A DNA stretch of 64,000 bases from Nageia nagi (taxonomy: Eukaryota > Pinophyta), in the NCBI GenBank assembly GCA_050084985.1, contig JBITNC010000002.1, positions 21,576,001 to 21,640,000 of the forward strand. Reading direction: 5' to 3'. Made by a program: the position numbers and the translations under genes. Under the pieces are notes generated by a model, which saw only the letters and a list, made by a program, of their open reading frames with translations, was not told the origin of the DNA and did not search any database. This document shows positions 12,199 to 24,164 of the stretch, piece after piece. The first letter of the stretch is position 1, and the number at the start of each line of letters is the position of its first letter.

Positions 12199-13999
12199 TG
12201 TAATCACCTAAACTTTTCATATTCTCGATCATTGTCATCCTAGTAGGTTCCCCCATAGGTATGATTATTTTTTTGCAAAATTGGTATTTTGGCCTTGCAT
12301 TTTACTTGTTTCTTTTTATTATTTCAAGAAATTTTATCATTTATCATTTGGCATTACATCTTGTCCAAGCGTCGTATGCCTACATGCTAAGGTTGAATGC
12401 TTGGTAGGTATGTGAGCCTATGCTTTATCATTCGACATGATTATATCACCTATCAAATCAGATCATTTAATATAGTTATGTCATTATCGTTTCATCCTTT
12501 GACTACTAGGGAAGAGCATAATCATTGATCATTTTACCCTTCAGTTGCTTAGGCAAAGTAGAGATGATTTACTTTTGTTGTTTAGTATCTCGACGCTATT
12601 GCATCCTATTGACACAATTGTGTTGTATCATTGTATAGTATGTTTGATAACTTCATTTTATGATCATCTACTTTTAATATTTTATTGGCATGATTGCATC
12701 ATTATCACATCTTATTTTTCCCAAGTATCGATTGGTTACAGCATGATAATGTTGGCACCGTGAGGTGTTATACCCATAGGTACCCTTGAAACAACTGTGT
12801 TGCTTGTATCATATCTGCTTTGCTGTGGTATAGACTGGTTACAATGTGATAGTGTTGGCATCATGAGGTGTTATAGCCATATGTACCCTAGGCATGATTG
12901 TGTCGATCCTATCAATACAACATACACTAGCACCACATCACATACACTTCACCCATTTATGTATCACATTTTGCATCTCGCAAAATTTTGTTTTGCATCT
13001 TGCAAAAACTAGCATAAAAAGGGGCATATGTAAATGCCTAAAAATCATTTATTCGCCTAGCTTAGGTGACTCATAATGATTTATCATGTCTTATATCTTA
13101 TTATGATCACATCAGTCCATTGACCCTATGCAATAGCACTTGCATAACCATTTTTGGTAACTTAGCCCTTTGTTAGCACTTGGTCAACCCTAACCTTAAT
13201 TGGCCTACCAGTTAGGGGATCAAGTGGGGATCAATCGATCGGTTAGGTATAAAACCCTAACTAGCCTACTGATTAGTTAGTGTTAAATTATAAATGTCAA
13301 TTCAAAATCATTTCTCCCTCTCCCACCAACGGATATCTTATGAGTTCTTGCATGCTTAGTCTCTTTGTCATTGTATGCACAAACTTTGACAACCTTGTAC
13401 ATCTCATGTAAGCTCAACCCATCACTTCCAAGGAAAAAAGAGAGATCTTATCCTTATCTTGCAAGGGAATCTTGGGTAAACTCGTGAGATTTTTGGAGCT
13501 CACACAAGGGTATAAAATCATATCCTTTTGCGTCTTTCTAATCCTCTTATGCATGGTTGCATTTATATATATTCTAGGCTAGTCTCTTGTAGACTTAGGA
13601 TAGATTTTGTTTAGTTTGTTTAAATAATTAACATATCATTTTGTATTTGTTTGGTATATGTTAGCTTGCATCATAGGTATTAAGCTATTTTCGAGTGTCT
13701 TGTTAACTCAAGGCTTAGGGGGTTTACAAGGAAATAAGTCCATTTTGCTTGACTCTAAGGTCTCAAGTACCTAGAGCTTAGAAACTCCCTTAAATCTTTG
13801 TTTTACAGGTCATTTGGTATTTTGTAAGCTTCAAAAAGGACAAATCTCTAACCCTTCTCTCCATTTTGTATTGTTGTCATTTATCATATCATTACCAAGT
13901 AATATTTTAGATATTGCAAGTGGGTATGCAATATCCCTTGAGTTTTTCACATTTTGTTTGTGTTTGAGCTCAAGTGGTGGGGTCTTTGGGTACCTTACA
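12199..13999 (+). mobile_element. 3' (or solo) LTR of a large gypsy-type element, ~1.8 kb
   Basis: It starts TGTAATCACC just after a purine tract and ends TACCTTACA, so the termini form a perfect 5-bp inverted repeat (TGTAA...TTACA). The 3' half (about 13035-13990) matches 28745-29160 plus 33855-34363. There the LTR end is followed directly by a primer-binding-site-like motif, which supports the end position. A segment near 12720-12910 also recurs in inverted orientation at about 36430-36640. No target duplication is visible at this end alone. Confidence 0.7.
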
Positions 14000-15732
14000 C
14001 TATGAATATGTCATATATAATATAGGTTTATAGTGTCCAAATGGTTAATAGAATAATTAGCCATGATAAATAAGTCTAGATACCGAATCCTATCGAGCAT
14101 GCTTCCAATTTTAGTTTAACACATATATCTCATTATTTGCACTATTATAATGATTGTATACAAACTACGAGCCATACTAAAGAAAGCTTAAGACCCATGG
14201 ATATGAAAGCATGTCATCCGCTATGCTACAAATATATACAAAGAATGAAAGAATGAATTTCCTGTAGAAGAATGCAAAGCAATATTCCAACAAAATAATC
14301 ACTTTACACTACTATCTACTTGAATATTTAACTGTACTTACATATTTGGTTTGAAATGTTGATTCATCATTTATAGTCCAACCTTATGCAATTGTTAACA
14401 AATGATAATCATACTAGCCTATCGTACAACAAATAGTAGAGACTAATCTAAGTACTAGATTATAGTTTTGGTGTAGCCTTGATGTTAAGATTGAGATTTT
14501 TCTCACATAAAGGATCTTGGTTGTGTATTTTTGGCTTTTATCTTAAACAAATCTACAAAGTCTTTATCTATTGTAGATCTATCACACATCCCATTATCTT
14601 CAACAATCCAAAAATGATGTCACTTTGATAATTCTTCTCCTGTATCTTTCTATTTCTCCATGTTTTCTTGCTTAACAATAACCAAACGAATCCTCACTTC
14701 AACCTAACAAACATCACTCTAAAAATGATCATGTAACTTAACGGATCGTCACTTTAAGCTAATGATATGTCACTCTAAAAATGGTCATGTTACTAAACGA
14801 ATCATTTGAATAGTTGGTATTTTGTTCTAGTCAAAATAGTTAGTAACTAAATGAATTATCTAGCTTACTTGATGAATCATCAGTAATTTGAGATTTGGTT
14901 CAAATTTTTTGATCAAACGAATCGTAACATGCTCTTGCAACTAAAATGGTCCTTACTCATTAAGTCAGTTGTTCGTCATGTATAACCAAAGTAATAGTCA
15001 AGTCTTTCTTACATTCCAAAATAATGTGTGTAATATTTAGTGACTATTGGATGTCGGTATAATATGTATATACATCAAATACTAGTGGCTATTTAGTTGG
15101 TGATATAATTTTTCTTTATTGTTTTAAAGCTAAAATGTGTAATCTAAATTTCTTAAAATTGCTTTAAATGAGTTGATTATGTTATCTTAAATAATTAAAA
15201 ATAAGTTAAAATTTAGATGACTAAAGAGTAAGGCAAATCCCTACGAATTTGAAAAAACCAAAGTTGAAGTTTAACATATTCGTTTATTTATGATGAATCA
15301 TCCCTATTATTTTCCCTTCTTTTAGCATTTTTAGACATATGTTTAAAATATCTAAGCTAGTATTAAGCCAATAGTTGAAATTGATCTATAACGATAACAT
15401 TTGTATTAATGAATGGTTGAAACAAATCCATAACTTTATTTTTCATATTTTATTATTGTTTCATATTTACTTGTTAAATTATAATTTTTTTATAACTATT
15501 TATTACATCTTTCTTTATAATTTTGAAATATAATTATTTAATAATGATTATATAGTATATTAAATTATTACGTCGAGAGGCATTTCTACAGCTGCAGCAT
15601 GGGGGTGGAGTGGGGGAGCAAAATGTCGCATGTGAGTCCGTCCGTTAAACAATTGGCGGGAAAATAATTTTTTTAAAATTAAAATTATATAGCTGACTGA
15701 AATATTAAAAGACACATCTTTTCAAAAATTAT
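14000..15732. other. AT-rich intergenic DNA upstream of the CYP85-clan relic
   Basis: No gene is supported. The segment about 15405-15560 resembles 53300-53500, one arm of the terminal-inverted-repeat element at 53.2-54.4 kb, so it is likely a fragment of that family. The short stretch 15580-15660 is GC-richer and may be remnant promoter sequence of the following P450. Confidence 0.5.
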
Positions 15733-15740
15733 TATATAAA
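15733..15740 (+). promoter_or_regulatory. Putative TATA box of the CYP85-clan P450 relic
   Basis: TATATAAA lies about 53 bp upstream of the ATG at 15793. That spacing is reasonable for a plant TATA box with a short 5' UTR. It sits below a GC-richer patch. Assignment is by position and consensus only. Confidence 0.4.
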
Positions 15741-15792
15741 TGGAAGGAAGAATATCAAACATCATAAAAATTCATTCCCAAATCAATCGAAG

Positions 15793-17250
<1,458 letters not shown>

Positions 17251-17555
17251 CATTAACTTAATATACAATGAACACACTCCCTTCAACTTGGATCTTGATG
17301 ATTTATCTATTTCTTTCCATGAGAACAAACTTTAACCTTAAATAGAGAATTTGCTCTATTAATAGAGGTTTGTTACCTCATATAACAAAGATCTAATAAT
17401 ATATTTTGATTTCATAGGAATGGGCATGACACTTATAGCCATAACAAGGTTAACTAATGCATTACTAAGATAACATAACAATGTAATGCATGTATCTTCT
17501 TCAGTTACTTCTATGTTGAAAAAGGTGCACTTATCATAATATGGAAGATATTTAA

Positions 17556-17713
17556 ACTAGCTTTGATATAACCTCTTATATATCAAAAAACGCCGAGAGA
17601 TATCATTTCGAGGCACCTATCTCATTTCTTGGTATTGCTATATCCAAGATAGGCGCCTCGAAATGATATCTCTCGACGTTTTTTGATATATAAGAGGTTA
17701 TATCAAAGCTAGT
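17556..17713. mobile_element. Foldback MITE, copy 1 (158 bp, TTAA target duplication)
   Basis: Two arms of about 67 bp, inverted relative to each other with two mismatches, enclose a loop of about 24 bp. The ends read ACTAGCTTTGATATAACC and its complement. TTAA flanks both sides (17552-17555 and 17714-17717), as for piggyBac-type or other TTAA-specific elements. A second copy of identical length lies at 60804-60961. No coding capacity. RNA from either strand would fold into a near-perfect long hairpin. Confidence 0.85.
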
Positions 17714-17719
17714 TTAATC

Positions 17720-18129
17720 TGGACAATTTGAAATTATACCTTTCAATACTTGGGAGATATATATTTAAAATATTCAAATCAATTTATAAACATTAATATA
17801 TCTTGCAATGGTTTTAAAGATTGAAACTCTTGTTCTAAGTTATTTAACATTTAAAATACATTAAATTATACAAAATACTCCATTAGATCAACTCATGCTC
17901 AGCATTGACAGGTTCCAATCCATGGAACCAGAGGACGTGTTCTGCTAGCGTCCTCAGCAGATCTCGTGATATTATATTCGCATTACATGTACATTATGCT
18001 ATGATTTATTTATTTTAAAAGCATGATGAACTTGCTTAATCCTGGAACTATTGGAAAAACATGTAAGCAGAGACTTGCAGCTTGGAGAATTATGAGGGAC
18101 TGGAAATAAAGTCGGAAACGGAGAGGAGG
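17720..18129 (-). repeat. 3' flank of CYP75 copy 1, shared with the other copies
   Basis: About 17880-18110 aligns with 54490-54720, next to CYP75 copy 3 (shared GCTAGCGTCCTCAGCAGAT-like and CATGAACTTGCTTAATCCT-like blocks). The last 100 bp or so also match 57840-57908, next to copy 2. There a stretch of about 38 bp present here (around 18020-18050) is missing. The homology shows that the P450 copies arose by duplication of genomic DNA rather than by retroposition. Confidence 0.65.
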
Positions 18130-20825
18130 TCAGTCGTAGAGGGAGAGAGGCAGCCGAGGAGCGGCGACCGCGACGAGCGGCACGGCCTTCTGAAGGGTGA
18201 GACCGAACGCCTCCTTCATGTCCAACTTCGCCGGCATCTGCCCCGCCGGCAGCGACCAGTGGAAGGAATGGATGAGCGTGGCCAACATGAGCTGCACCAT
18301 CCGAATGCCCAGACTCATTCCCGCGCATATGCGCCTCCCCGCTCCGAACGGTATCACCTCAAAGTCAGTACCCCTCACGTCCACGCTGGACCCCACAAAC
18401 CGATCCGGGTCGAACTCCAGGGGCCGGTCCCACACCTCCGGGTCGCGCTGGATGCCCCACGCATTCACCATCAGCCGTGCATTCTTCGGAATGTGGTATC
18501 CCTCTATCTCGCACGCCTCCGCCGCCATACGTGGCAGCAGCAGAGGCGTCGATGGGTGCAGCCGGAACGTCTCCTTCACCACGGCTTGCAGGTAGGGAAG
18601 GTTTGGGAGGTCGGACTCGTTCAGCTTCCGATGCCGTCCTACCACCGCCTCCATTTCCGTTTGCAATTTTCCATTATTGTGGGTTGCGGATCAGTTCGGA
18701 CACCGCCCACTCCACCGTGCTCGATGAGGTATCCGTTCCCGCAACGAAAAGGTCCTGCATATCAAGCAAAAATATATTCAAGGCATCATTTAATGCATAC
18801 ATGTGGAGAAAGACTTGAAAAAGTTTCAGATTCCTGCTGGATTTAGATCAAGCTTTAATGTCAACAGGGCCCGGGGGTTTGTTTAATTACACTATTTGGT
18901 TGTTTTCGAGTGGAACTCTATATATAGCTGTGGAGTACTAAGGATTATTGATGATTCATACACTGGCAGAACGTACTCCAGCTGGATAACAGAAGACCCA
19001 CATCTCCCAGAACGTTATACGTATGTTCACATTGAAATGGCAACAAAGTTGTTATCAAAATTCATAGAATGAAGAATAGTTGTCAAGATTGGCAAAGCCT
19101 GATTAGAAGCGGTTACAGAGCAATTTCTATGTACAGGACATTATATTATATATTTATATGCATCTCTACAAGTTCTTTCAACCTAACGCAGGGTGTAGAC
19201 TTCACGGTCCCAGATGGAGACCTATTCCGATAAGGAATCAGAATCAGGCTCAAAAAAATGCCTACGTATTAAGTTAGTCTTAATCTGGAAAACTATAATT
19301 TGATAGCTGAACCAGGGTTACCTGGAGGCAGTCGTTGTTTCAAATTCTAGCCTGTCAATGTCTTTCGCAGCACCATTTTGTTCTCCAACTTAGTTAACTC
19401 TATATTCCTTTCTGTAGTGCGACTCATAAACAGATTCAGCTTCTAGCTAGGTTTTCAGTACTCTTCACTAAAACAACATAAACTTGCAAGCAAGTCTGGC
19501 CAGTGTTTCAAGTTTATTCTAACCTTAGTGAAATCTACGAATCCATACAATGTCTTAAGTCCTGAGAATCGAATCTGACACAATCAGCAAGTTATACCTG
19601 TTAGATAATACCAATGACAAAATTATCACGAATAACAGGCAGAGCACAGTGGCTCGGAAAGACTTAAACCCTCTGCTAGAACTAGGCCAAACGATTCCAT
19701 TAACCAGAATTCCGAAAGCAAGCAGAGTAGTACCTTACTTTTCTTTTGAAAGTCCCACGATGCCTCTCGTTAGGGGAATTGCATAATGTACTTAAGGATT
19801 CCTATTTCTTGACACACATCCCAGAAACCAATTCTGAAGAATTCTTTATCCTAAAAAACAGAAATTTAAGAGTTTTATCTTACCAACAGAAGTGCCTTCA
19901 TGTCTGTGTCAGTCAACTTCCCGCCTTCTCCATCGGCGTTATTTCTGAGCGCAAGAAGCGCACTCAGAAAATCCTTCTTCCCATTAACTCCACCCGCGGA
20001 GGAGGAGACAGCCTCATGCTCCGCCATCCTCTTCACAAAAAAGTCATCAAACCTATCATGCAATTTCCTCATCTTGGCCTGCACTCCCTGCAAGTCCAGC
20101 CAAGCCAAGGACGGCACAAAATCCCCTATATTAAACACCCCATACAGCACCATCATTTCCACCACCATCTCCCTAAACTCGTTAGCCGCCCGCCCGCCCT
20201 CGGAATCGAACACCCTTTTACTCAACATCACCTGTCCCAGAACATTAGCCGTGCAGACATTCAACAACTTCCCCAAAGTCACCGCCTCACCGCGCCGCTG
20301 TTGGCGGAGGATCGACTTCACGAGCTCCCCGACCTCCGCCTGCCGCACGGGCTGGAGATCTTCCAAAGCCTTGCCGGCAAATAGATGCACATTACACACC
20401 TTTCGCAGCATCCTCCAGCGGGGACCATAGGGAGCAAACGCCATGTCGTTGGAATCATAAGCCATATATTTTGCACCAGCATTCCCGGGCCGGTTGGAGA
20501 AGTTGGCATCGTTGGTTTTGAAAAAGGCCTCGGCTATTTTGGGGGAGGAGGCGATGATGGTGTCGGTGGTGCCCAACTTCATGTACATGAGAGGACCATA
20601 CTGTTTGGAGAGGTGGAAGAGGGAACTATGGGGCGTCGTTCCAAGGAGAGGGAGGCTGCCGATGACCGGCCATCCGGATGGACCGGGTGGAAGCCGTCTC
20701 CTACGAATCCCATTCACAATATAGACCACTCCCACTATGAACAAAACCAACAAAAATCCCGCCTGCGTAATGCTCACCGGAAGAGAATTCACTAAACTCG
20801 TTACAGAATCCATCACAAAACGCAT
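18130..20825 (-). pseudogene. CYP75 (flavonoid 3',5'-hydroxylase-like) P450, copy 1, nearly intact but frame-broken
   Basis: Exon 1 is 20825-19884 (314 codons), the intron is 19883-18755 (1129 bp, GT at 19883-19882, AG at 18756-18755, phase 0), and exon 2 is 18754-18130. The product would be about 522 residues, the usual F3'5'H/F3'H length. Visible parts are an N-terminal membrane anchor, the hinge LPPGPSGWPVIG, C-helix WRMLRK, I-helix DLFVAGTDTSSSTVEW, K-helix KETFR, the FDPDRF motif, and heme loop [11 protein letters not shown] followed by [11 protein letters not shown]. The C-terminal [13 protein letters not shown] is typical of CYP75. Such enzymes hydroxylate the flavonoid B ring at the ER, setting anthocyanin and proanthocyanidin type. 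Near the start of exon 2 the frame reads RNPQ, then TAA (18676-18674), and an A-run (18670-18667) is out of phase. A 2-nt loss there would explain both the frame and the length. An alternative start is Met5 (20813). CYP75 assignment is strong; 3',5' versus 3' activity is uncertain. A sequencing error cannot be excluded. Confidence 0.85.
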
Positions 20826-21000
20826 CTCTCAGACTCGTGGATTTCGTTTGTGGTTTGGCACTTCTTCAATGAATCAATACGTGGGGGGAACCCTTACCTT
20901 ACTATTTTTTTTGTCATTTGGTAAATCCAACGGTTAAATTCTACCTACAACCGAGCACAGTGTTCCGGTACGCCTTATTTATGATGTTTCTGATCCATCT
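20826..21000 (-). promoter_or_regulatory. Candidate promoter and 5' UTR of CYP75 copy 1
   Basis: On the minus strand there is a TATA-like CATAAATAAGG (20982-20972), about 150 bp upstream of the ATG. Between them lie TAACCGTTGG (20936-20927), a MYB-core type site, an ACCTAC motif on the plus strand (20943-20948), and an ACGT core (CCACGTA, 20884-20878). MYB and ACGT elements are common in flavonoid gene promoters, but here they lie downstream of the TATA-like motif. Their role is therefore doubtful. Confidence 0.3.
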
Positions 21001-23480
21001 ACCATTCCGTTGAAGGGGTGGTGGAGGAGGAGAGTGGTGCCACCGGCGATTCAGTGGACGGCGATTCAATTGACTATATTTTTTTAGTCAATTGGCATGT
21101 ATAATTGGAAAAATCCTCATCTAGTTGTATGATTTCAATTTTGAGTTTCTTGAAAAATAAGTTATAAGTTAATCATATAAAGCATTAGGACATGGGAGAA
21201 GGTTGATGGAATTGATCTATGTTTCATCCTATTCTATAATAAGGAGACAGAAGGGATTTTTTGGGTTGGTCAATTTTGAATTTCGATAATATTTATAATG
21301 CATTTTTGTTTATCGATAAAGAAAGCATGTCTTTAGAGTGTTATTCATTTGTAATACAATCTTTGAAGTTGGTTTCCAATTGATCCTGCAAAGTTTCACT
21401 TAGTGTTCTTTCTTCTTTTGTACCATTAACTATTGTTTCTTTCAACTTCATGCTCCTATGTACCTTCTTTCTTTTGGTATTATGCTTTGTTGTATCCTTG
21501 TCATGACTCTTTGATATGGTTCTTGATCTAACTAGTTTTATTAGTGAAGGTAGTGGCATCCCTTGTCAAAGATGCTTTCCTTTCTATTGAATTGTATTTT
21601 GTTGATACATTGGACCTTCTAGTAGAAACATTTTTTTGGAGGAAGATAAATCCTATTTTTCTTTTCTTTTTTCCATACATCATTTGTTGGATCATGTGAA
21701 GAGAAATCCTCCCTCCTTTTTCAAAATTATTTGAATCCCATATGCAATTAGCTTTGATATCTCCCAATGTCTAATCTCACCTTTTGATGGTCTACTAATA
21801 AGGTTCTTTCCAACATCAATTATCCTTCAAGCACTTCTAAGAATTCTAATTGGCTTAGAGGTTCATTAAAGTTTGTTGGGTTAGGGGTTATTTCTCTCTG
21901 CTGGGGATTATATTTTTTGTGGGTTGTGGTGAGTGGGGTGGGGAGAGGATGGATGTAGGGTTAGGGGTTAGGGTGAGTGTGGGTGTTGAGGATGGTGTAG
22001 AATCTAAAGTAGATGTAGTTCATGTGTTATTCTATGGGACTTCGTTAGTTGAATTTCTTATAATTTATGGGGAATTATTCTACTTGATGTAGTTCATGTG
22101 TTATTCTATGGGACTTCATTAGTTGAATTTCTTATAATTTATAGGGAATTATTCTACTTGATGTAGTTCATGTGTTATTCTATGGGACTTAGTTAGTTGA
22201 ATTTCTTATAATTTACGGGGAATTATTATACTTTTCTAATTTTAGGTTGGAAGCTGCTTCAAGATCTAATTTTAAAAGAGATTCAAAAGAGCTCCATGTC
22301 TCTGGGGTTGCAGGGGTCTTAATCTATCTCTGTCTTTTTGGGTGATTAAATGGTCTACTGGTACGTTAGTATCTTTGTTGATTCCTTGGTTAAGTTGGTT
22401 ATTTCTTATCATGTTTTCCTTAGGTTGTTCCCTTGGTTTATTTGGGTGGTCATGATTTGCATGCCCAATTATCTTGCATATGGATTATGATTATATTTAA
22501 AAGTCCCTTGGTAAGATCAACATTAACACAAAATTGAGTCATGAGGTATTAATATTAATTTGCAATAGTCAAGTCTATAATAATTAACGTATCAATAGAT
22601 TTCATGATTCTTATAAGTATGTTTATGTTCTAGAGCTCAATAGGAAGCTCATAAAGTAATAAAATCTAAATTGGATTGGTCGAGATATTACCCTTGTTTG
22701 GGTGAAAGCCTTTGTATCATTTCCTCATATAGAGAACTTTCTTTCCAAAGAACTAAGGTCCATGGTAATAGACATCTCCAATATCAACTTTATAATTGAA
22801 TTTGAAAAGAATAAATTCAATGGGAGGAGTGTTATCTCTACACATCCTTAATTTTTTCACTTCTAGCTTATCCATGATTAAATTAGATATCTTCTTGATC
22901 CCATGAATTTTTCAATGATGAAGCCTTCATATATTTATTCTTTAGTATATGGATCAAATTATTTAGGATTATAAGTTGTACTATGCCATTGTCTATTTTA
23001 GGATCGAATGAGACATCAATGGCTACCTTGGCTCTTGCTCAAAGTTAAAGAGGCTTGACTAGTTGATCAAATTCTACCTCAAGTTAAGAGTGTCTATGAT
23101 AGTTTTTTGGGAAATAGTAAAGAGAAAAGGAAGGAGAAATTAGAGGGAATCAAGGGGGCAAGAAAAAAGTGAGGAGAGAGGGAAAAGTGAAAAGGTGCAC
23201 ATAGGAATGAACAAATGATTAGGTAAGCGAGCGAAAAGGGGAGAGTAGCAATCAAAAAGCAGGAGGGAGCAAAGTGGGGGAAGCGTAGGGAGAACATAGG
23301 AAAGATCACTTATGCAACAAAAGGAATGGGTCCATTATAACTAGCTAAAGGGCATATGAATGTTCTTTTTATAGAGGATATATGCATCGATGCATAGAGA
23401 GAAGGACCCAAGACACCCATTTACCCTAACATAAGTCAAAGAGAAGAGTTAAGGATCCATAAACCTTCAATCTCGAAGAT
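21001..23480. other. Intergenic DNA without a recognisable gene
   Basis: On the minus strand 21767-21341 contains two overlapping open stretches rich in Lys, Arg, Ser and Thr. They match nothing I recognise and may be an old retroelement fragment. A 74-bp tandem array lies at 22012-22233. The stretch 23094-23330 is strongly purine-rich on the plus strand. No splice-consistent gene is visible. Confidence 0.5.
22012..22233 (+). repeat. Tandem repeat, 3 x 74 bp
   Basis: Three consecutive units start at 22012, 22086 and 22160, each beginning GATGTAGTTCATGTG and ending near ATTATTCTACTT. They differ by only a few substitutions (for example ACTTCGTTAG, ACTTCATTAG and ACTTAGTTAG). The exact period and high similarity suggest recent tandem amplification. 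The function is unknown. Confidence 0.95.
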
Positions 23481-23489
23481 CAATTATAG

Positions 23490-24000
23490 AACACCCCTAC
23501 TAAGATAAGTTTTTTTAAGTTATTACATATTTATGAAGCTCATATAAATGGTTTAATGGAAGCTTTAAGGAACACTCAAGTATATGCTAATGTCTTAGCT
23601 ACTAATATATTTTCATAATAATTTAAATATAGTTCTAAAGTACATATGGTTAGTTTTCAAGACGAGGAGATTCCTAGCAATGATGTGGTAGAAAAATATA
23701 TAACATTTTACATCAAAGTAAAAATGTTTAGAAATACATTAAAAAGGGTGTTAGTAGATACAATCTTAAATGTAAATATTTATTCATTGGTTTTCTTGCA
23801 AACATTTCCTTAAGCATTGAGTCAAATCAAGAAAACTTATATACACATTAAGGGATTTGATAGTATTGAAACATCATGCATGGGTGTTAGTAGATTGTTC
23901 ATGTTATAGAAGGTAATATGGTTCCTATCATAGAATTATCCAAGAAAATACAAATACAAAGAAAATAAATCTAATCATAGAGGTTGATCTGAGTGTGTAT
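23490..24000 (+). mobile_element. Ty3/gypsy (Tat-lineage) protease fragment
   Basis: Plus-strand reading with stops gives SFQDEEIPSNDVVEKYITF, then IKVKMFRNTLKRVLVDT, then NVNIYSLVFL and GFDSIETSCMGV. This is the order of the aspartic protease region of Tat-type gypsy polyproteins. The VLVD is followed by T but then the expected Gly/Ser motif is degraded. It ends just before the 2.15-kb duplicated segment that starts at 24165, so the element was cut there. Confidence 0.6.
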
Positions 24001-24164
24001 CGATTTGATGATATGGATCATATCTTGCAAGCTTTCAAAAATATTGATAATCTTGTATCAGAATTCATACACCAACATACCTTGATGTGTCAATATATGA
24101 AATAGGTCAAAAATCAAGATACCCTAGATGGTCTAGATATATTATTTCAAGATTTGAGTCTAAC

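Noticed and set aside
18082-18846. 254-codon plus-strand open frame
   Set aside because: It is antisense to the GC-rich second exon of CYP75 copy 1; the long frame results from the codon pattern of the real strand.
19746-20795. Several plus-strand open frames over CYP75 exon 1
   Set aside because: Antisense shadows of exon 1; no protein similarity.
21890-21990. GGGTTAGGGG-rich stretch resembling telomere repeats
   Set aside because: Only a few irregular units, and not the plant TTTAGGG period; chance G-rich sequence is likely.
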